Shown here: positions 1 through 12,183 of the stretch, one piece after another
Layout of the letters: each line of letters opens with the position of its first letter
How positions within the stretch are numbered: position 1 is the stretch's first letter
Source of the DNA: Ichthyophthirius multifiliis
Lineage: Eukaryota > Ciliophora > Oligohymenophorea > Hymenostomatida
Direction: 5' to 3'
Assembly: GCF_000220395.1 (NCBI RefSeq)
Contig: NW_004085946.1
Span: 1-37,440 of the forward strand
DNA length: 37,440 nucleotides
Notes under the pieces: generated by a model
What the model was told of the DNA's origin: nothing
Databases searched by the model: none
Seen by the model: only the letters and a program-made list of their open reading frames with translations
Program-made: the position numbers and the translations under genes

Positions 1-604
1 ATTAGGATGAATTATTAGAAATGCAAAAATAGACTAATCAGTACTTTAGTGAAATTATTTATTTTATATATTTTATTTTTGTTAAATAAAAAAGACAACT
101 AGAATAATAACTATATTTAAGTTAAAAAAGTAAAGATGAAAAACAATATTTAATTAAAAATGATGATACTAGTTTAAATTTTTTATAAGAAAAAATAAAA
201 GTACTAGAACAATAATTAAAAGAAAAAAATATTTATATAAAAGAAATCGAATAAGAATTTATATAGGTTTAAAATTTAAAAACATTATTTTAACGAAAAC
301 AAAATATTATAAATGCTTTAAGAACCGAAGTTGAGATTTTAACAAAAATATAAAAGGAAAATTATATTCAAAGAGAAAATAATATTAATTTTTTATAAAA
401 TTTATAATTAAAAAAAACATGAATAATAATAATATATAATATAATGATTTAAATGAAAATAATGAATAAGATTCTAATTTTTTAAATATTTAATTATAAA
501 GAAGATTTTATTTATAATAATTAAAAAATTATACAAGCGATCAATATTAATATTTTAAAGAATAAGCCTAATAAAGCAAAATATTAAATAATTTATAAAT
601 ATGA
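1..604 (+). CDS. Coiled-coil protein, C-terminal part (5' end outside window)
   Basis: Read with TAA/TAG as Gln, the frame beginning at base 3 is open to 422 and is rich in Glu, Lys, Gln and Leu in heptad-like order (for example DELLEMQKQTNQYFSE and LQEKIKVLEQQLKEKN), so a coiled coil is the only structure I can propose. From about 419 the coding signal moves to the next frame (MNNNNIQYNDLNENNEQDSN) and ends at TGA 602-604. The switch falls on an eight-A run at 410-417, so a one-base length error there is the simplest explanation; the alternative is a true stop at 420-422. No domain recognised. Convergent with the LRR gene downstream. Confidence 0.6.
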
Positions 605-786
605 GAAAAATTTAAAATAACCTTTTATTTTTTATATTAGAATATATAAAGAAATTTTTTTTCATAAAAATACTATTTTATATATAATATATTACGATTT
701 TTGTTGTTAAAAAAACAATTAAATTTATTCTCAAAAAATGAATGTTATATAATAAAAATAATTTTTGGAAAAATATAAAAATAATT

Positions 787-2100
787 TCATTTTTTTTTCT
801 TTTTCTTCTTTTTAGGTTTTTTCATATTTACCAAAGGGAAATCCATTCTAAGTCCATCGTCTTTTGGATCTGTTTATTTATTAATATTTCTCAAAAAGTT
901 AATATGAGGATTAGTAGTTTTAAATTCTTATAATTCGGCATCAGTAATAGCAGGAGTGAAATTCAAGAAAACTCTTTCTAATTTAGGAACAAACTTAATA
1001 AGTGAATTAATACATTCTTAAGTTATACTTTCTAAATTGTTTAATTCTAAAAATTATAAATTAGGAGTTATTTAAAATAATTTAATAAGAGATCCATTTG
1101 TTAAATGCTTTAAACCACCAAGCTTTAGTATTTATAGATGTTAAAAAATAGGTATTTTTTTAACATTTTATTAACCTTTTTTTTAATTTACTTTTTTTTT
1201 TTTTTTTAAATACCTGATATTAATCCATATATTCCATTATCGTCTATATTTATCGAACCTGTTAATACTAATTATTAAAGTTTTCGGCAATTTCCTATTT
1301 TATCCATTATATTTTTGTTTATTTCTTGTTATGGCATAAATGAAACGTCTAAATATTACAAGTTATCAGCTGAATTATCTAATACAATACTTAATTTATC
1401 TCCATTTATTTTTTCGAGATCTTTTTTGTTATATTTATTAAATAATAATTTTTTTTATATAAATACTTGATAACAATAGTTCTTTAAACTTTTAGCCTGC
1501 TTAAATTAAATAATCTATAGTTTAATTAGAAATTTAAAAATTAAATGAAATATTTAATTTTTCGAGTTTTTTAGCGTTCTTCAAAGGTTCAAGAGAAATA
1601 TCTTTTTTTTTAAAAAAAAAAATAAAAATAAAAATAAAAAATATAAAAAAGAAAAATACCATTAACTGATTCATCATTATGAGCTGCAAAAAATTTTATA
1701 ATTTTATTTTTATGAGAAAGGAATTTTTTGATCCCGTTTTAAGTGAGTTTTTTACAATTACTAACATCTATAGATTAAAGTCTATTTTTTTTTATTATTT
1801 ATGATATAATTTTAAATTAAATTATTACTTTTCACAAGAGACACCTATTTCATATAATATATCATCAGTAATTTCAGTTCCTGAGAGATTTATTTCTTCT
1901 AAGTTTATAGCAAAATAACCAATTTTATTTAATAAATCATTTTATATCCAAGTATGATTTTATAAATTAAGATATAAAAGTTAACTATTAAGAATTTCCA
2001 TTAAATTTTATTCTGTTAAAACATAATTTGGTAGTTTCTTTAAATTTAAAATATAGAAAATATATAATAATTAAAAATAAAATAATATATACATATAATA

Positions 2101-2140
<40 letters not shown>

Positions 2141-2830
2141 TATTTCTAATTTTTTTATATATTTTATATATATACTTTTAAATGACGAATTTCCTCAGAT
2201 TCGTATGTAGGTTCAAATACTATATCTCCTATTTATCTTATTTTTCTACTGAAATTTTAATCAAAGTTAGACAATGGAATTTCTGCAGAAATAGGTAAAA
2301 AATTACTATACTATTGAACATTTTAATTTGTTTCTTCAATCTGTATTTTTTTAAATATTAATTTTTATTTTTATTTAATTTTTTAAAATAATTACTATTT
2401 TTTATCTTGCATCTCTTTTTACCGTTGTTAAACTTAAATTGGAATTTTTAAAACCATCAGGAGGTACTCCTATTTTTTCTTCAATTATAGGTTTATTTAT
2501 TTTTTTTAGATTTTAAAAAGGTTTCTTTATTATAAATTTTGTCTCAATATCTTATTTCATTCTTACTTGATATAAATAATCTAAATGAGTTGGATCTTCT
2601 CTTGGTTAAGGCGTTGGCATATATAATGGATTTTTTAGAACACGTGGATAATTCATTGAACACCATCCTTTTTTTATTTTTATTTATATTTAATTTATTT
2701 TAGTTCAAATTTTTTTGTTTATATATATACCTATTAATGATTTATGGTTTCTAAAAGAAGGAAATTAGTGTTTTTCTATGTTTCTGTTCACAGTTTCGGA
2801 AATCGAAAAGTTCTTATTTACATCATACAT
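787..2830 (-). CDS. Leucine-rich-repeat protein (AMN1/F-box-LRR style), 8 exons
   Basis: Starts at ATG 2830-2828 (MYDVNKNFSISETVNRNIEK) and ends at TGA 789-787 after a Lys-rich tail. About 110 residues of low-complexity N terminus precede tandem cysteine-type LRRs with the pattern L..L.L..C..LT..G, e.g. LEEINLSGTEITDDILYEIG, LQSIDVSNCKKLTQNGIKKF, LQYLDVSFMPQQEINKN, LQILKLGGLKHLTNGS. This repeat class typically forms a curved protein-binding scaffold; no F-box is visible, so the partner is unknown. Introns I can place: 2730-2668, 2395-2341, 2175-2038 (holds an AT dinucleotide tract), 1828-1782, then three more around 1665-1605, 1475-1425 and 1215-1170. All are GT..AG and restore frame. The gene keeps the LRR pattern across every join, which supports the model strongly. 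Confidence 0.85.
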
Positions 2831-3103
2831 AAATTATATATTTTAATAAAAAGTTTTTTGATTATTAATTAAAATATATAAATATATATAATATTTTTTT
2901 TTTTTGAATTATCGTTGCAAATAAAAAATATAAAGTAAAAAATATAAATATGAAAATAAATTAAAAATTTAAAAAAAAATAATTATATTTTATATTTTAA
3001 ATATATAAAAAAAAAGAAAAAGCAGAATTAAAAAATAAGTAAAAAATAAAATAAAAAATGAAATCAAAATTAGTTTAAAAAATAAAATAAATAAAAATAT
3101 ATA
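2831..3103. other. Intergenic, nothing recognised
   Basis: A- and T-run DNA between the start of the LRR gene and the stop of psf3. It should hold the LRR promoter and the psf3 3' end. No element stands out. Confidence 0.6.
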
Positions 3104-3801
3104 TCAATTAGCTTTAATTCCTTTTAATTTGTTCAAAACTCTATCATAATGACCATTTTTTAATCCCTCAGATTTCCATTTTCTTAATTTAGTAGCTTGG
3201 TTTCTTCCTTAATTAAAAAGTTCGATTTCTTTATGAGTCATTTTTAAAATCATATTGGCGCAATCTTCAATAACTAAATAAAATGATTATCTTGCAAAAG
3301 ATTTCACTCTAGTCTCAAAAACATGTAATAGAACATCGAAAAGTTTATAATCTTTAAAATATAATCCAATTCTAATACCAAATTCATAAAAATAAAAACT
3401 TTTTTCACGCAAATTAATAAATTAAGGATCTGCAATTAAGCTTTACTATTTATTGATTTTTTTTTTTTTTTTCAAAGAACAAAAAAAATGTATTTTTTTA
3501 TTTTTGTTAAATGTATTATATTTATATATATTATTACTTAAAATTATGGCCTGAATATTAATGGAACTTCTAATGTTAATACTGAATCAGAATCTTCTTA
3601 TTCTTCATTTATTTATAATTATTCGTTTAATTATTGTGCTAACCAAAACGGGACTTCTAAAATTGTATCTTTTTATATGTCTTTTCCATCTGAATATTCT
3701 AAATGTAGGTCTAAAAAACCGATTTTAAGAATTTCTTGGTTAAATTTTATGTTAATTTTCTCCTCTTCAAATATTATTTAATCTATATCATAATAGGACA
3801 T
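3104..3801 (-). CDS. psf3: GINS complex subunit PSF3
   Basis: PSF3 is one of four GINS subunits that, with CDC45 and MCM2-7, form the replicative helicase in the nucleus. ATG 3801-3799 opens MSYYDIDQIIFEEEKINIKF; one intron, 3537-3446, joins in phase; TGA is 3106-3104. The order matches family landmarks: N-terminal B-like part with LEVPFWLAQQL (human LELPLWLAKGL), LEVPLIFRPQFQ, then DPQFINLREKSFYFYEFGIR (human DPNVVDLHKMGPHFYGFG), then the helical LLHVFETRVKSFA and IELFNQGRNQATKLRKWKSE segments. About 200 residues, the usual length. Sits 400 nt downstream of, and co-directional with, TFIIE-alpha; separate promoters are likely given the spacing. Confidence 0.9.
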
Positions 3802-4203
3802 TGCTTTTTTTTGGTTTTATTTGGGAGGTATTTTTTTTTTTTTGCAACAAAAAATAAAATAAAAATTATTTAGTTCTTTTTTTTTTTGTTTTATTTAAAA
3901 AATAATATTATATAATTTTTTTGTTTTGAATAGCCGCGAATTTCAAGTGTAAGAGGTTATTTAAAATTATTTTTTTGGTTTATTTATTCCAATAGAATCT
4001 AATTATATAAAAAAGTTAATAATTTGAGTAAAAAATAAATAAATTATATTGTATTTTAGCTAAATTTTGTCAAAAATTAAGAGAAAAAAAAAAAACAAAA
4101 AATATTTTCTTCTTCCATAAAATATTTTTTTAATTTAAAAGTAAAAATATAAAATTAATTTTTTTTTTGTTTTTCTAAAAAAATAAATAAATAAAAATAA
4201 TTA
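3802..4203. other. Intergenic with small GC-richer patch
   Basis: Mostly long T and A runs. One short island around 3934-3962 (gccgcgaatttcaagtgt) is much richer in G and C than the surroundings. It may be a regulatory site for psf3 or a remnant exon; I see no gene in it. Confidence 0.5.
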
Positions 4204-5282
4204 TCACTACTACTATTATTTATAAATTTTTTCATATAAACTATAACATTCGTCTTTTTATATATTTTATTCTTTATAATTTTCCACTATATAATAAAAA
4301 AGTCTAGCATGTCTTTTTTTATTAATTTAAAGGAAGAGATTTTTATTATTATATTCGTCATTCTTTTTCTAATGTTTTAAATTTTATAAACTAGCCAAAT
4401 ATTCGGGTGAAAATTTCCTTTAAAATTCAGTATCTGAGGAATTTATTCTTTAATTTAAATCCATTAATCTACTTAAAATCTAATCTAAGTCTTTATAAAC
4501 TAAATTACTGAAATTTTTATATTCTGAAATATCTTTTTGTTCATTTTTTAATAAATCTTTTTTACAAGTACATTAATATACTACATTACCATTTTTATCT
4601 GAATCTTTTTTATTTATTTTTTTAAATATTATTTAATATAAATACTTGATTTAAATAATATTTCATATTCATTAAAAGATTTTTTGCATTCTGGGCAATA
4701 GAAGTTTTTATTTTCTTTCGTTTAGTTTATTTTATCATCGGCTATACTTTTATATCCATCTAAAGTATTTCTTAATTCCTTTAAACAATTTGTATTTAAA
4801 CCCCAATATATTCTATTATCGATATCTTTTCTTTTCTTTTCTTCTTCGTTTCCTTCTTCTTTATTTTCTTCTCTGTTCTTTTTTCTTTATTCATCTTTTT
4901 TTTATTTTTCTTTTATGTAAAATTCTTATTTCTTTTATTTGTTGTTTAAAATGCCTTATTTTTTCATTTATTCTTATCTTTCCAATTTTTCTTCGTCAGG
5001 AATTTCATATTTTTCTAAAATCCAACCTTCCCATAGCTTTTCTAATTGTTTTAATTTTATATCTCTTACTCCTTTAGCTGGTTCTTTTTTTTTATTTGTA
5101 ATTGGATCAGGCTAAATATCATATTTTATTAAAGTTGATTGTGTTTAAGCTTATCCTTGTTTAATTATTATTTCTGGAAAAATTATATATTCGGGGTCTT
5201 TATAAAAAAAGCGAACCCATTTTCTAATTAGTTTTAAATACAATTATTCGAATTCCTTTTCTTCATAAGTTTAATTTTTCAT
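4204..5282 (-). CDS. Transcription initiation factor TFIIE alpha subunit
   Basis: TFIIE-alpha recruits TFIIH to the RNA polymerase II pre-initiation complex. ATG 5282-5280; TGA 4206-4204; one 41-nt intron at 4645-4605 inside the zinc region. N-terminal winged-helix segment is recognisable by VRFFYKDPEYIIFPEIIIKQ and, after a Lys/Glu-rich insert of some 60 residues, RIYWGLNTNCLKELRNTLDG, which matches the end of the family winged helix. The zinc ribbon follows: FYCPECKKSF, then GNVVYQCTCKKDL. The C-terminal helix FSNLVYKDLDQILSRLMDL fits the family linker that follows the ribbon. Oddity: the second knuckle is C-x-C, not C-x2-C. The acidic C-terminal tail of animal TFIIE-alpha is not evident. 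Identification rests on domain order and spacing rather than high identity. Confidence 0.78.
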
Positions 5283-5384
5283 ATTTTTTTTTATATATAT
5301 TAGAAATATTTATTTTAAATGAAAATATTATAAAATCTATATAAAAATAAAATAACAACAAAATAATAATAAAAAATTAAAAAT

Positions 5385-6379
5385 TCATTTATTTGTAAAA
5401 AGAAGGTTTGTTAACTTTTTTATTTCATTATGTAAATTTAAAATCCTATTTTTTTCGGTTCTAATTTCTGATCTATATTAATTATAAAAACACTCCTAAA
5501 CTGAAATTTCATCTAAATCATATTCACAATAATAAAAATCAGGCACAGTCTCTCTTGTAATATTTCTATTTTTTTTAATATACTCACTTTTTTTCTTAAA
5601 ATGTTAATAAAAATAAAAAGGAATAAAAAACGTGGCAGTAACTCCAAATAGAATAAAATATAAATCTACACCTAGTTTTCCTGTTTTAGCCATATAATAT
5701 AAAAGTCCTTTCCCAGATTTTAAATGTTTTTAAAATGTAAGTCTATTCTAAACACTTGATTCTATTATTTAACTCCATCTATCTCCTATATTCATTTGGG
5801 GATTAAAATTTTTTATATCGGCCTTTCTTAATATATTCGATTAATATTATAATTCTCTTGGATCGTCTAAATGGGACATTTCCATAAATGTATCGTGATC
5901 ATTTGTATATCTTTATTCATATTATGATATATGTTTAAATTTGATTTATTAAAAAAATTATTAGGTTTTGGTATTTTCTATAATAGGATCATTTATTTTG
6001 GTGTTTTTATCCAAAATATCTTTCATGAATTGTTTTTCTTCATCTGTTTCTTTTATTTTATCTAGTCCCCATTTTTGTTCTAGTTTTTTATATAAAAAAT
6101 CATCATTATTGTTTTGTTATTCTTATTATTATTGATCTTGCTATTTTTATTCATCTTTTTATATAATTTATATTTATGAAGGTTTCCGATTTTTTAATTT
6201 TAATTTAATTGTTTCTTAAATTAGAACTTTTTTTAGATCTTCGATTTCTTTTGGAGTTTTATTTTTTTAAGAATATGCTTTATTGATGAGGTTTTCATTT
6301 TCAAAATTTTATTAATTATTTTCTTCTGGTTTATATTCTATTTTTTCTTCTTATTCATTTTTTTTTTATTTTCTTACAT
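5385..6379 (-). CDS. Unrecognised Gln/Lys-rich protein with one C-terminal membrane helix
   Basis: I do not recognise this protein. From about 6356 to TGA 5387-5385 the minus frame is open and composition is clearly coding: a Gln/Glu-rich N terminus, a middle part with KWGLDKIKETDEEKQFMKDI and FMEMSHLDDPRELQYQS, then one hydrophobic helix GVDLYFILFGVTATFFIPFY about 80 residues before the end, and a charged tail. The natural start MQENKK at 6379 is out of frame by one base; a ten-T run at 6358-6367 lies between, so an assembly indel is likely. No intron seen. One helix close to the C terminus and a lineage-specific sequence would fit a ciliate mitochondrial inner-membrane subunit, but that is only a guess. 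Divergent from the aspartic protease. Confidence 0.65.
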
Positions 6380-6504
6380 TTTTCTCTTTGTTTGTTTTTT
6401 ACACACACCCCCCTTTTTTTCTTTAGTATCTAAAATAATTTAATTTAATTTAATTTAATTTAATTTCAAAAATAATGTTTTTATTTTTAAACTAGTAAAA
6501 AAAA
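6380..6504. promoter_or_regulatory. Divergent promoter region with C6 tract and AATTT repeats
   Basis: This 125-nt gap separates two divergently starting genes, so it should drive both. It holds acacacacccccc at 6401-6413, which on the minus strand is a G6 tract followed by alternating GT, the most G/C-rich run in the neighbourhood, and about six copies of an AATTT pentamer at 6436-6466. Promoter role is inferred from position only. Confidence 0.5.
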
Positions 6505-7842
6505 ATGTTAAAAAAATTTAAATTAATCTTTATAATAGTAATATTAATAAACTCATTTTAATCTATAATCAAGATTCATTTAAAATAATTTCAATAAAAT
6601 TCTATAAAATAAATAATCTAGAATACCCAAAAATTTCGATTTAAAAATTTACTAAATAACTTAAAAGAAATAGAATAAGTTCCTTTAAAAAACTATTTTA
6701 ATATCCAGTATTATGGTTAAATTTACTTAGGGGATTCGAAATAATAATTTTAAGTAATATTTGATACTGGCTCGAATTAATTATGGGTGCCATCATATAA
6801 TTGTAAAACATGTGCAGGCCCTAATTTTTATAAATGTTAATCAAATATATGTTAAATATAGGATTATAAATAATATGATATAGAATATGGAAAAGGGTAT
6901 GTAAAAGGATATAAAGTTATTGATATATTACATTTAGGGAATTTATAGACTGAATATTAATTTTTATAGGTCTTTTATTCAAACGATTTAGAAGGAATTT
7001 AAAGTGATGGAATTATGGGATTAGGTGTTAATAATAATAATATAGTTACAAAGCTCTATTTGGAAGGGAAAATTCCTAAGAATTAATTCTCGTTTTATTT
7101 TAATGACATTAATAAAATTAAATAAGCATAAGAATAATAATCAGTACTTATTTTAGGAGGGATAAATGAAGAACTAATTAAAGGGAAAACATTTTTATAT
7201 TTTCCAGTTGTTTCGAAACGTTATTGGAATATTTAGATGAATAAAAGTGAATTTAAAGGAAATATATTAAGTTATATTGGTATTTAACCCAGGTAGGTAC
7301 TCATAGATACTGGAACTTCAATTATTTATATGCCTAATTATGAGTTTTATAATTTTAAATAGGCTTTAGAAAAAGAAAAATTCTTATGCAATGATCTGGA
7401 ATTAATTTCTTGTCATTGTATAAGTGAGAATGATTTTCCTAGTTTAAATATTTATTTATAAGGTAATAAAGAGGAATTAAAAATCAAAATAGATGCGAAA
7501 GATTACATTTATTTTGATTCAAATATATGTTATTTATTATTGTAGCCTTTAGGAGAAATCGATGTGGATAATATGTGGATTTTAGGAGATATTTTTCTTA
7601 AGGATAAGTATATTATTTTTGATTATGATAATACGTAGATTGGGATTGGAATAAATACTTTGTAAAATAAATAAGAGGAAAATATAAAAAATAGAGGATT
7701 AGCTTATTTTATTATAGTTATTATTAGTTTGGGATTATCAGCGATATTAGCTAAGTATTTTTATAAAAACTTTATGTGGAAAAATGATAATAGTAATGAT
7801 AGTAATGATTAAATCAATAAACACATTATATTGATAGTTTGA
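6505..7842 (+). CDS. Pepsin-family aspartic protease (A1), membrane-anchored
   Basis: A 445-residue endopeptidase of the cathepsin D/pepsin fold, read without introns from ATG 6505 to TGA 7840-7842. A hydrophobic N terminus (FKLIFIIVILINSF) is a signal peptide. Both catalytic motifs are present: FDTGSNQLWVPS with Asp87, and LIDTGTSIIYMP with Asp268. Flap region DIEYGKGYVKG follows the first half as expected, and WILGDIFLKDKYIIFDYDN is the conserved C-terminal strand. Unlike soluble cathepsin D there is a further hydrophobic helix, residues about 399-420 (LAYFIIVIISLGLSAILAKY), and a short Asn/Asp tail, so it is probably anchored in a lysosomal, phagosomal or surface membrane. Cysteine pairs (CKTC, CNDLELISCHC) suggest disulfides. 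An active enzyme is expected since no key residue is missing. Confidence 0.93.
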
Positions 7843-8072
7843 TTATGTTTATATATATTTAATATTTAAAATATAATTTTATAATTTAATAATTATTACT
7901 AAAAAATATTTTTATACAATAATATATAAATATATAAATATATAATATATAAATATATAAATATATAAATATATATATATATATATTTATATATTATTAA
8001 TTTTTTTAATCAGGTTTTTTTCTTTTATTTATTTATAATTTGTATTATTTTTAATAAATTTATAGAAAAATA

Positions 8073-8151
8073 AGCTATTATTAACATTATATTTATTTTA
8101 AATATTAAAATAAATGATAAGAAACGACTTTTTAAAAAATTTATACTCATT
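8073..8151. repeat. Diverged direct repeat, copy 1
   Basis: An ~80-nt segment starting agctattatt, with ttatatttattttaaatat and cgactttttaaaaaattta, recurs at 8319-8396 with scattered changes and small indels. Not flanked by inverted ends. It reads as an old local duplication. Confidence 0.6.
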
Positions 8152-8177
8152 CAAAAAAATATATTTATATATATATT

Positions 8178-8209
<32 letters not shown>

Positions 8210-8318
8210 AATAAATTTTTATATTTATATATATATTTTTATATATATATATTATTATTCTTTTTTTTTTTATTATTATTAACTTTTATATTTTTTTTTA
8301 TTAAGTTATTGCAATATT

Positions 8319-8396
8319 AGCTATTATAAGATTATATTTATTTTAAATATAATAAAAAATAAAGATAATATACGACTGTTTAAAAAATTTAAGACT
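8319..8396. repeat. Diverged direct repeat, copy 2
   Basis: Second copy of the 8073-8151 unit in the same orientation, sharing ttatatttattttaaatat and cgactgtttaaaaaattta. The 168 nt between the copies are AT-tract and T-run DNA. Confidence 0.6.
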
Positions 8397-9221
8397 TATC
8401 TTAAAAATTAAACTATTTTTTTTATTAAGATATAAATATTTTATTAATATATTAATTTTTCGATATTATAAATCAATATATAATATTTATTTACTTTTAT
8501 ATTTTTTATTCTATGTCACTTATTTAATCAAGAAATGTGAGTAATTTTAGTGAAATATTAAAATTATTATTTGAAGTTTACATAAAATAGGAAAAGATTT
8601 ATAAAATGTTTTTTTATAGCATATTCATTATTATTTTAATTATAATGAAATAAATAAATATAAAGGATTCTTATATAAATATAAAAATAATTATATCAAT
8701 ATTTAATATTAATATATATATATATATATATATTATGTTTGTATTTTATTTCAGAGTTTAATTTTGGATTATATGTTAAAATCATTATATATCATATAAT
8801 GAGATTTTTAGTCATCATTTTGAATTATTTTTATATTGTAATTTTTATATTGTATTTTTTTTATATTGTATTTTATATAAATATATATATATTTTATTTT
8901 TTATATTATATTTTTATTTAATTTTTTTTTTACTATTTATAAAGATAAATAGTTTTAGCTCTTTTTTTATTATCTTTTTTTATTTTTTATATAAAAAAAT
9001 TAATAATTATTTTATTCATATTGTAAAACATAAATCAATATTTTTATTTTTTATCTTTTTTCTAAATTTGATTTTTTTTTTATTTATTTAACAAAAATAG
9101 GGAAATAAAAAAATATTTAAATTACATAAAATAAAAAAATCACAAAATATTAATTTAATAAATAAAAATAATATTAATAATAATAAAAAAAAAAAAAATT
9201 AAAAAATTAAAAAATTAAAAA

Positions 9222-9936
<715 letters not shown>

Positions 9937-11636
9937 ATAAAAATATTAATATAATATATTTATTTTTTTATTGAACAAATAAAAAATAAAAATTAAAAAA
10001 TTAAGGTTATTATTTATTTTCTATTCAATATTTTTTAAATTCATTTTTTTATTGTTTTGTTTAAAATATACTTTTTTTTTATTATTATATAAATAAAAAT
10101 GAGTTTTTGTATAATTAATTTATATTTTTAATAAGAAATTAAATAACCAAAAATAAAATATTCATTATAAAGGTAATAAATAATTAAAACTAATCCCATA
10201 CTAAAATCATGAAATATTAATATAAAATAAATATAAAATATATTAAAAATTATTAATTAAAAGAAAGGAAAAAAAAAAAATATGAATATATTTACAAATA
10301 AATATTTTAAATAAAATATATATAATTAAATAAATTATATATGAATGATTAATAATATATTTTAATAAAATTCTATATTTTTGTAGTAATTATTTTAGGT
10401 TTTGCTAAAAGGTTTACAACTTTTTTAAATTTTAAAGCAATAAAATACTTAAAAATTAAATTAAAAAATTAAAAATAATATATATAAATAGGTATATAAA
10501 ATAATATATAATAAAAAATATATATAAAAATAACAAATTTAAAAAAATTAAAAAGTAAAAAAAAAAATAGTTATTGATTTAATTTTAAAATATTGGATTT
10601 AATTATATATTTTTATATTTATGATAAATAAATTATTTTTATTTATATATATAATTAAATATTAAATAAAAAAAAAATTAATAATAAAAATAATATATAT
10701 TAAATATTTAAAATATTATAGATAAATAAATATATAAATAAATATATAAATATAAAAATACATAAATATATAAATATATATATATATTTTTATTTACATT
10801 TATAAAATACAATTTATATTATTTATATATATAATATTTAATAATATATTTTTACATTTTAAATATTTATTCTTATTTGCATCATATATGTTATAAAAAA
10901 TTACATATTAAAATTTTATTTATTATTTTAAGTTTAAAAAAAACAAATAATAAAATATATTAAATATTTTTTAAATATAAAAATATATGATTTTTTTTTT
11001 TTATATTTAAATATCTTTTTTTATATAAGATTTATAAAAAAATAAAAATCTTGTTTTTTCAAATTATATATAAAGATTTATTTAATATTAGTATTTATTT
11101 AAAAAAATATAATTCTATAAAATAAAAATTCATATTATTTTTATTAGATTTTTTTTATTTAATTATATAATAATACACCTATTATTATTAAAAATGTTAT
11201 TTTTTTAATTCTTTACAATAATTTATTTAAACTTAATAAATTTTATGCCAATTTATTAAAACATTAATAGACTCTTTAAATTGTGAATTATATATATATA
11301 TATATAATTTAATTTGTATATACAGTATAAAAATACATTTCTCATGCATTTAAAACATATAAATTTGATTACTCTTTTTTTTAAATACATAAGTTTTTGA
11401 AAATTTAAAGCAATATACTTTAAATATAATATTGATTTTTCTTGAAAAAGAATCTTAAACATTACCTTTTACAATTTTACATAAATAAAATTCAATAAAA
11501 ACTTTTTAATTTTCATTAATTTTTATATAAAATTAGGTTTGGAACCTTTTTAAGCATCTTATATCGCTACTGATTCTTTTTATTAATTATATAAAATTCT
11601 TTATTGAAGATTGTGTTTATTAACGTTTTTTTAAAG
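9937..11636. other. Intergenic, no gene supported
   Basis: About 1.7 kb of A/T runs with many short AT tracts (for example 10735-10790 and 11290-11310). Frames on both strands are open for tens of codons, but that is expected when TGA is the only stop. It may contain a 5' exon of the next gene, which lacks a visible start. Confidence 0.55.
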
Positions 11637-12121
11637 GAAAAATTGCTCAGAAATCCAAAAAAACGACTTTTTTTAAGTTAAGAATTATTAAAAGAACATT
11701 GGGTTGGTAATTTTTATAAAAATCCTCATAATGTTGCAGAAAAAGTCTATTTATAGAATATTCACGAAAGATTATATCAAGAAATTATAAAACATGATTA
11801 AGTACATATTTTTTTAAAAACCGGTTCACTTCAAATAATTTATTATGGTTTGATATACAGAATAACCTGGTGAAATGGCTTATAAAAATAAAAGTGGGTT
11901 GACATATAATTACTAAGCGCCTCCTGCCACTGGTCTAGTAAAAAATTTTAAGGCTAGAGTTTAGGATATTTAAAGGTTTAGTATTGGAGGATTATTGAGT
12001 GAGTTTTAGGTTGATTGAGTGGATTTATAAGCCTTTTTAAGATTTTAATTGATTTACATAATGTATGGTTAGTAATAATGGATTAAAAATAAAAAGGGAA
12101 TGTGATTAAAGTATTTATATT

Positions 12122-12183
<62 letters not shown>

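Larger units (their letters stand above)
7843..9221. other. Intergenic, AT-dinucleotide and TATTT tracts
   Basis: About 1.4 kb between the protease stop and the UBC13 start. It contains AT/ATAA tracts at about 7920-7995, 8160-8255 and 8709-8733 and one diverged direct repeat (listed separately). No frame with a domain or a convincing codon pattern was found. Confidence 0.65.

Noticed and set aside
410-604. Programmed ribosomal frameshift in the first gene
   Set aside because: The slip site is a plain A run with no slippery heptamer or downstream structure, and similar slips recur near other homopolymers, favouring assembly indels.
6401-6416. Telomere or telomere-seed sequence
   Set aside because: Only a single G6 plus GT run; no tandem GGGGTT-type repeat and it lies between two intact genes.
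11637-11720. Protein kinase C-terminal lobe
   Set aside because: NPKKR..LSQELLKEHW resembles the end of a kinase domain, but no catalytic loop, DFG or glycine loop is found upstream.
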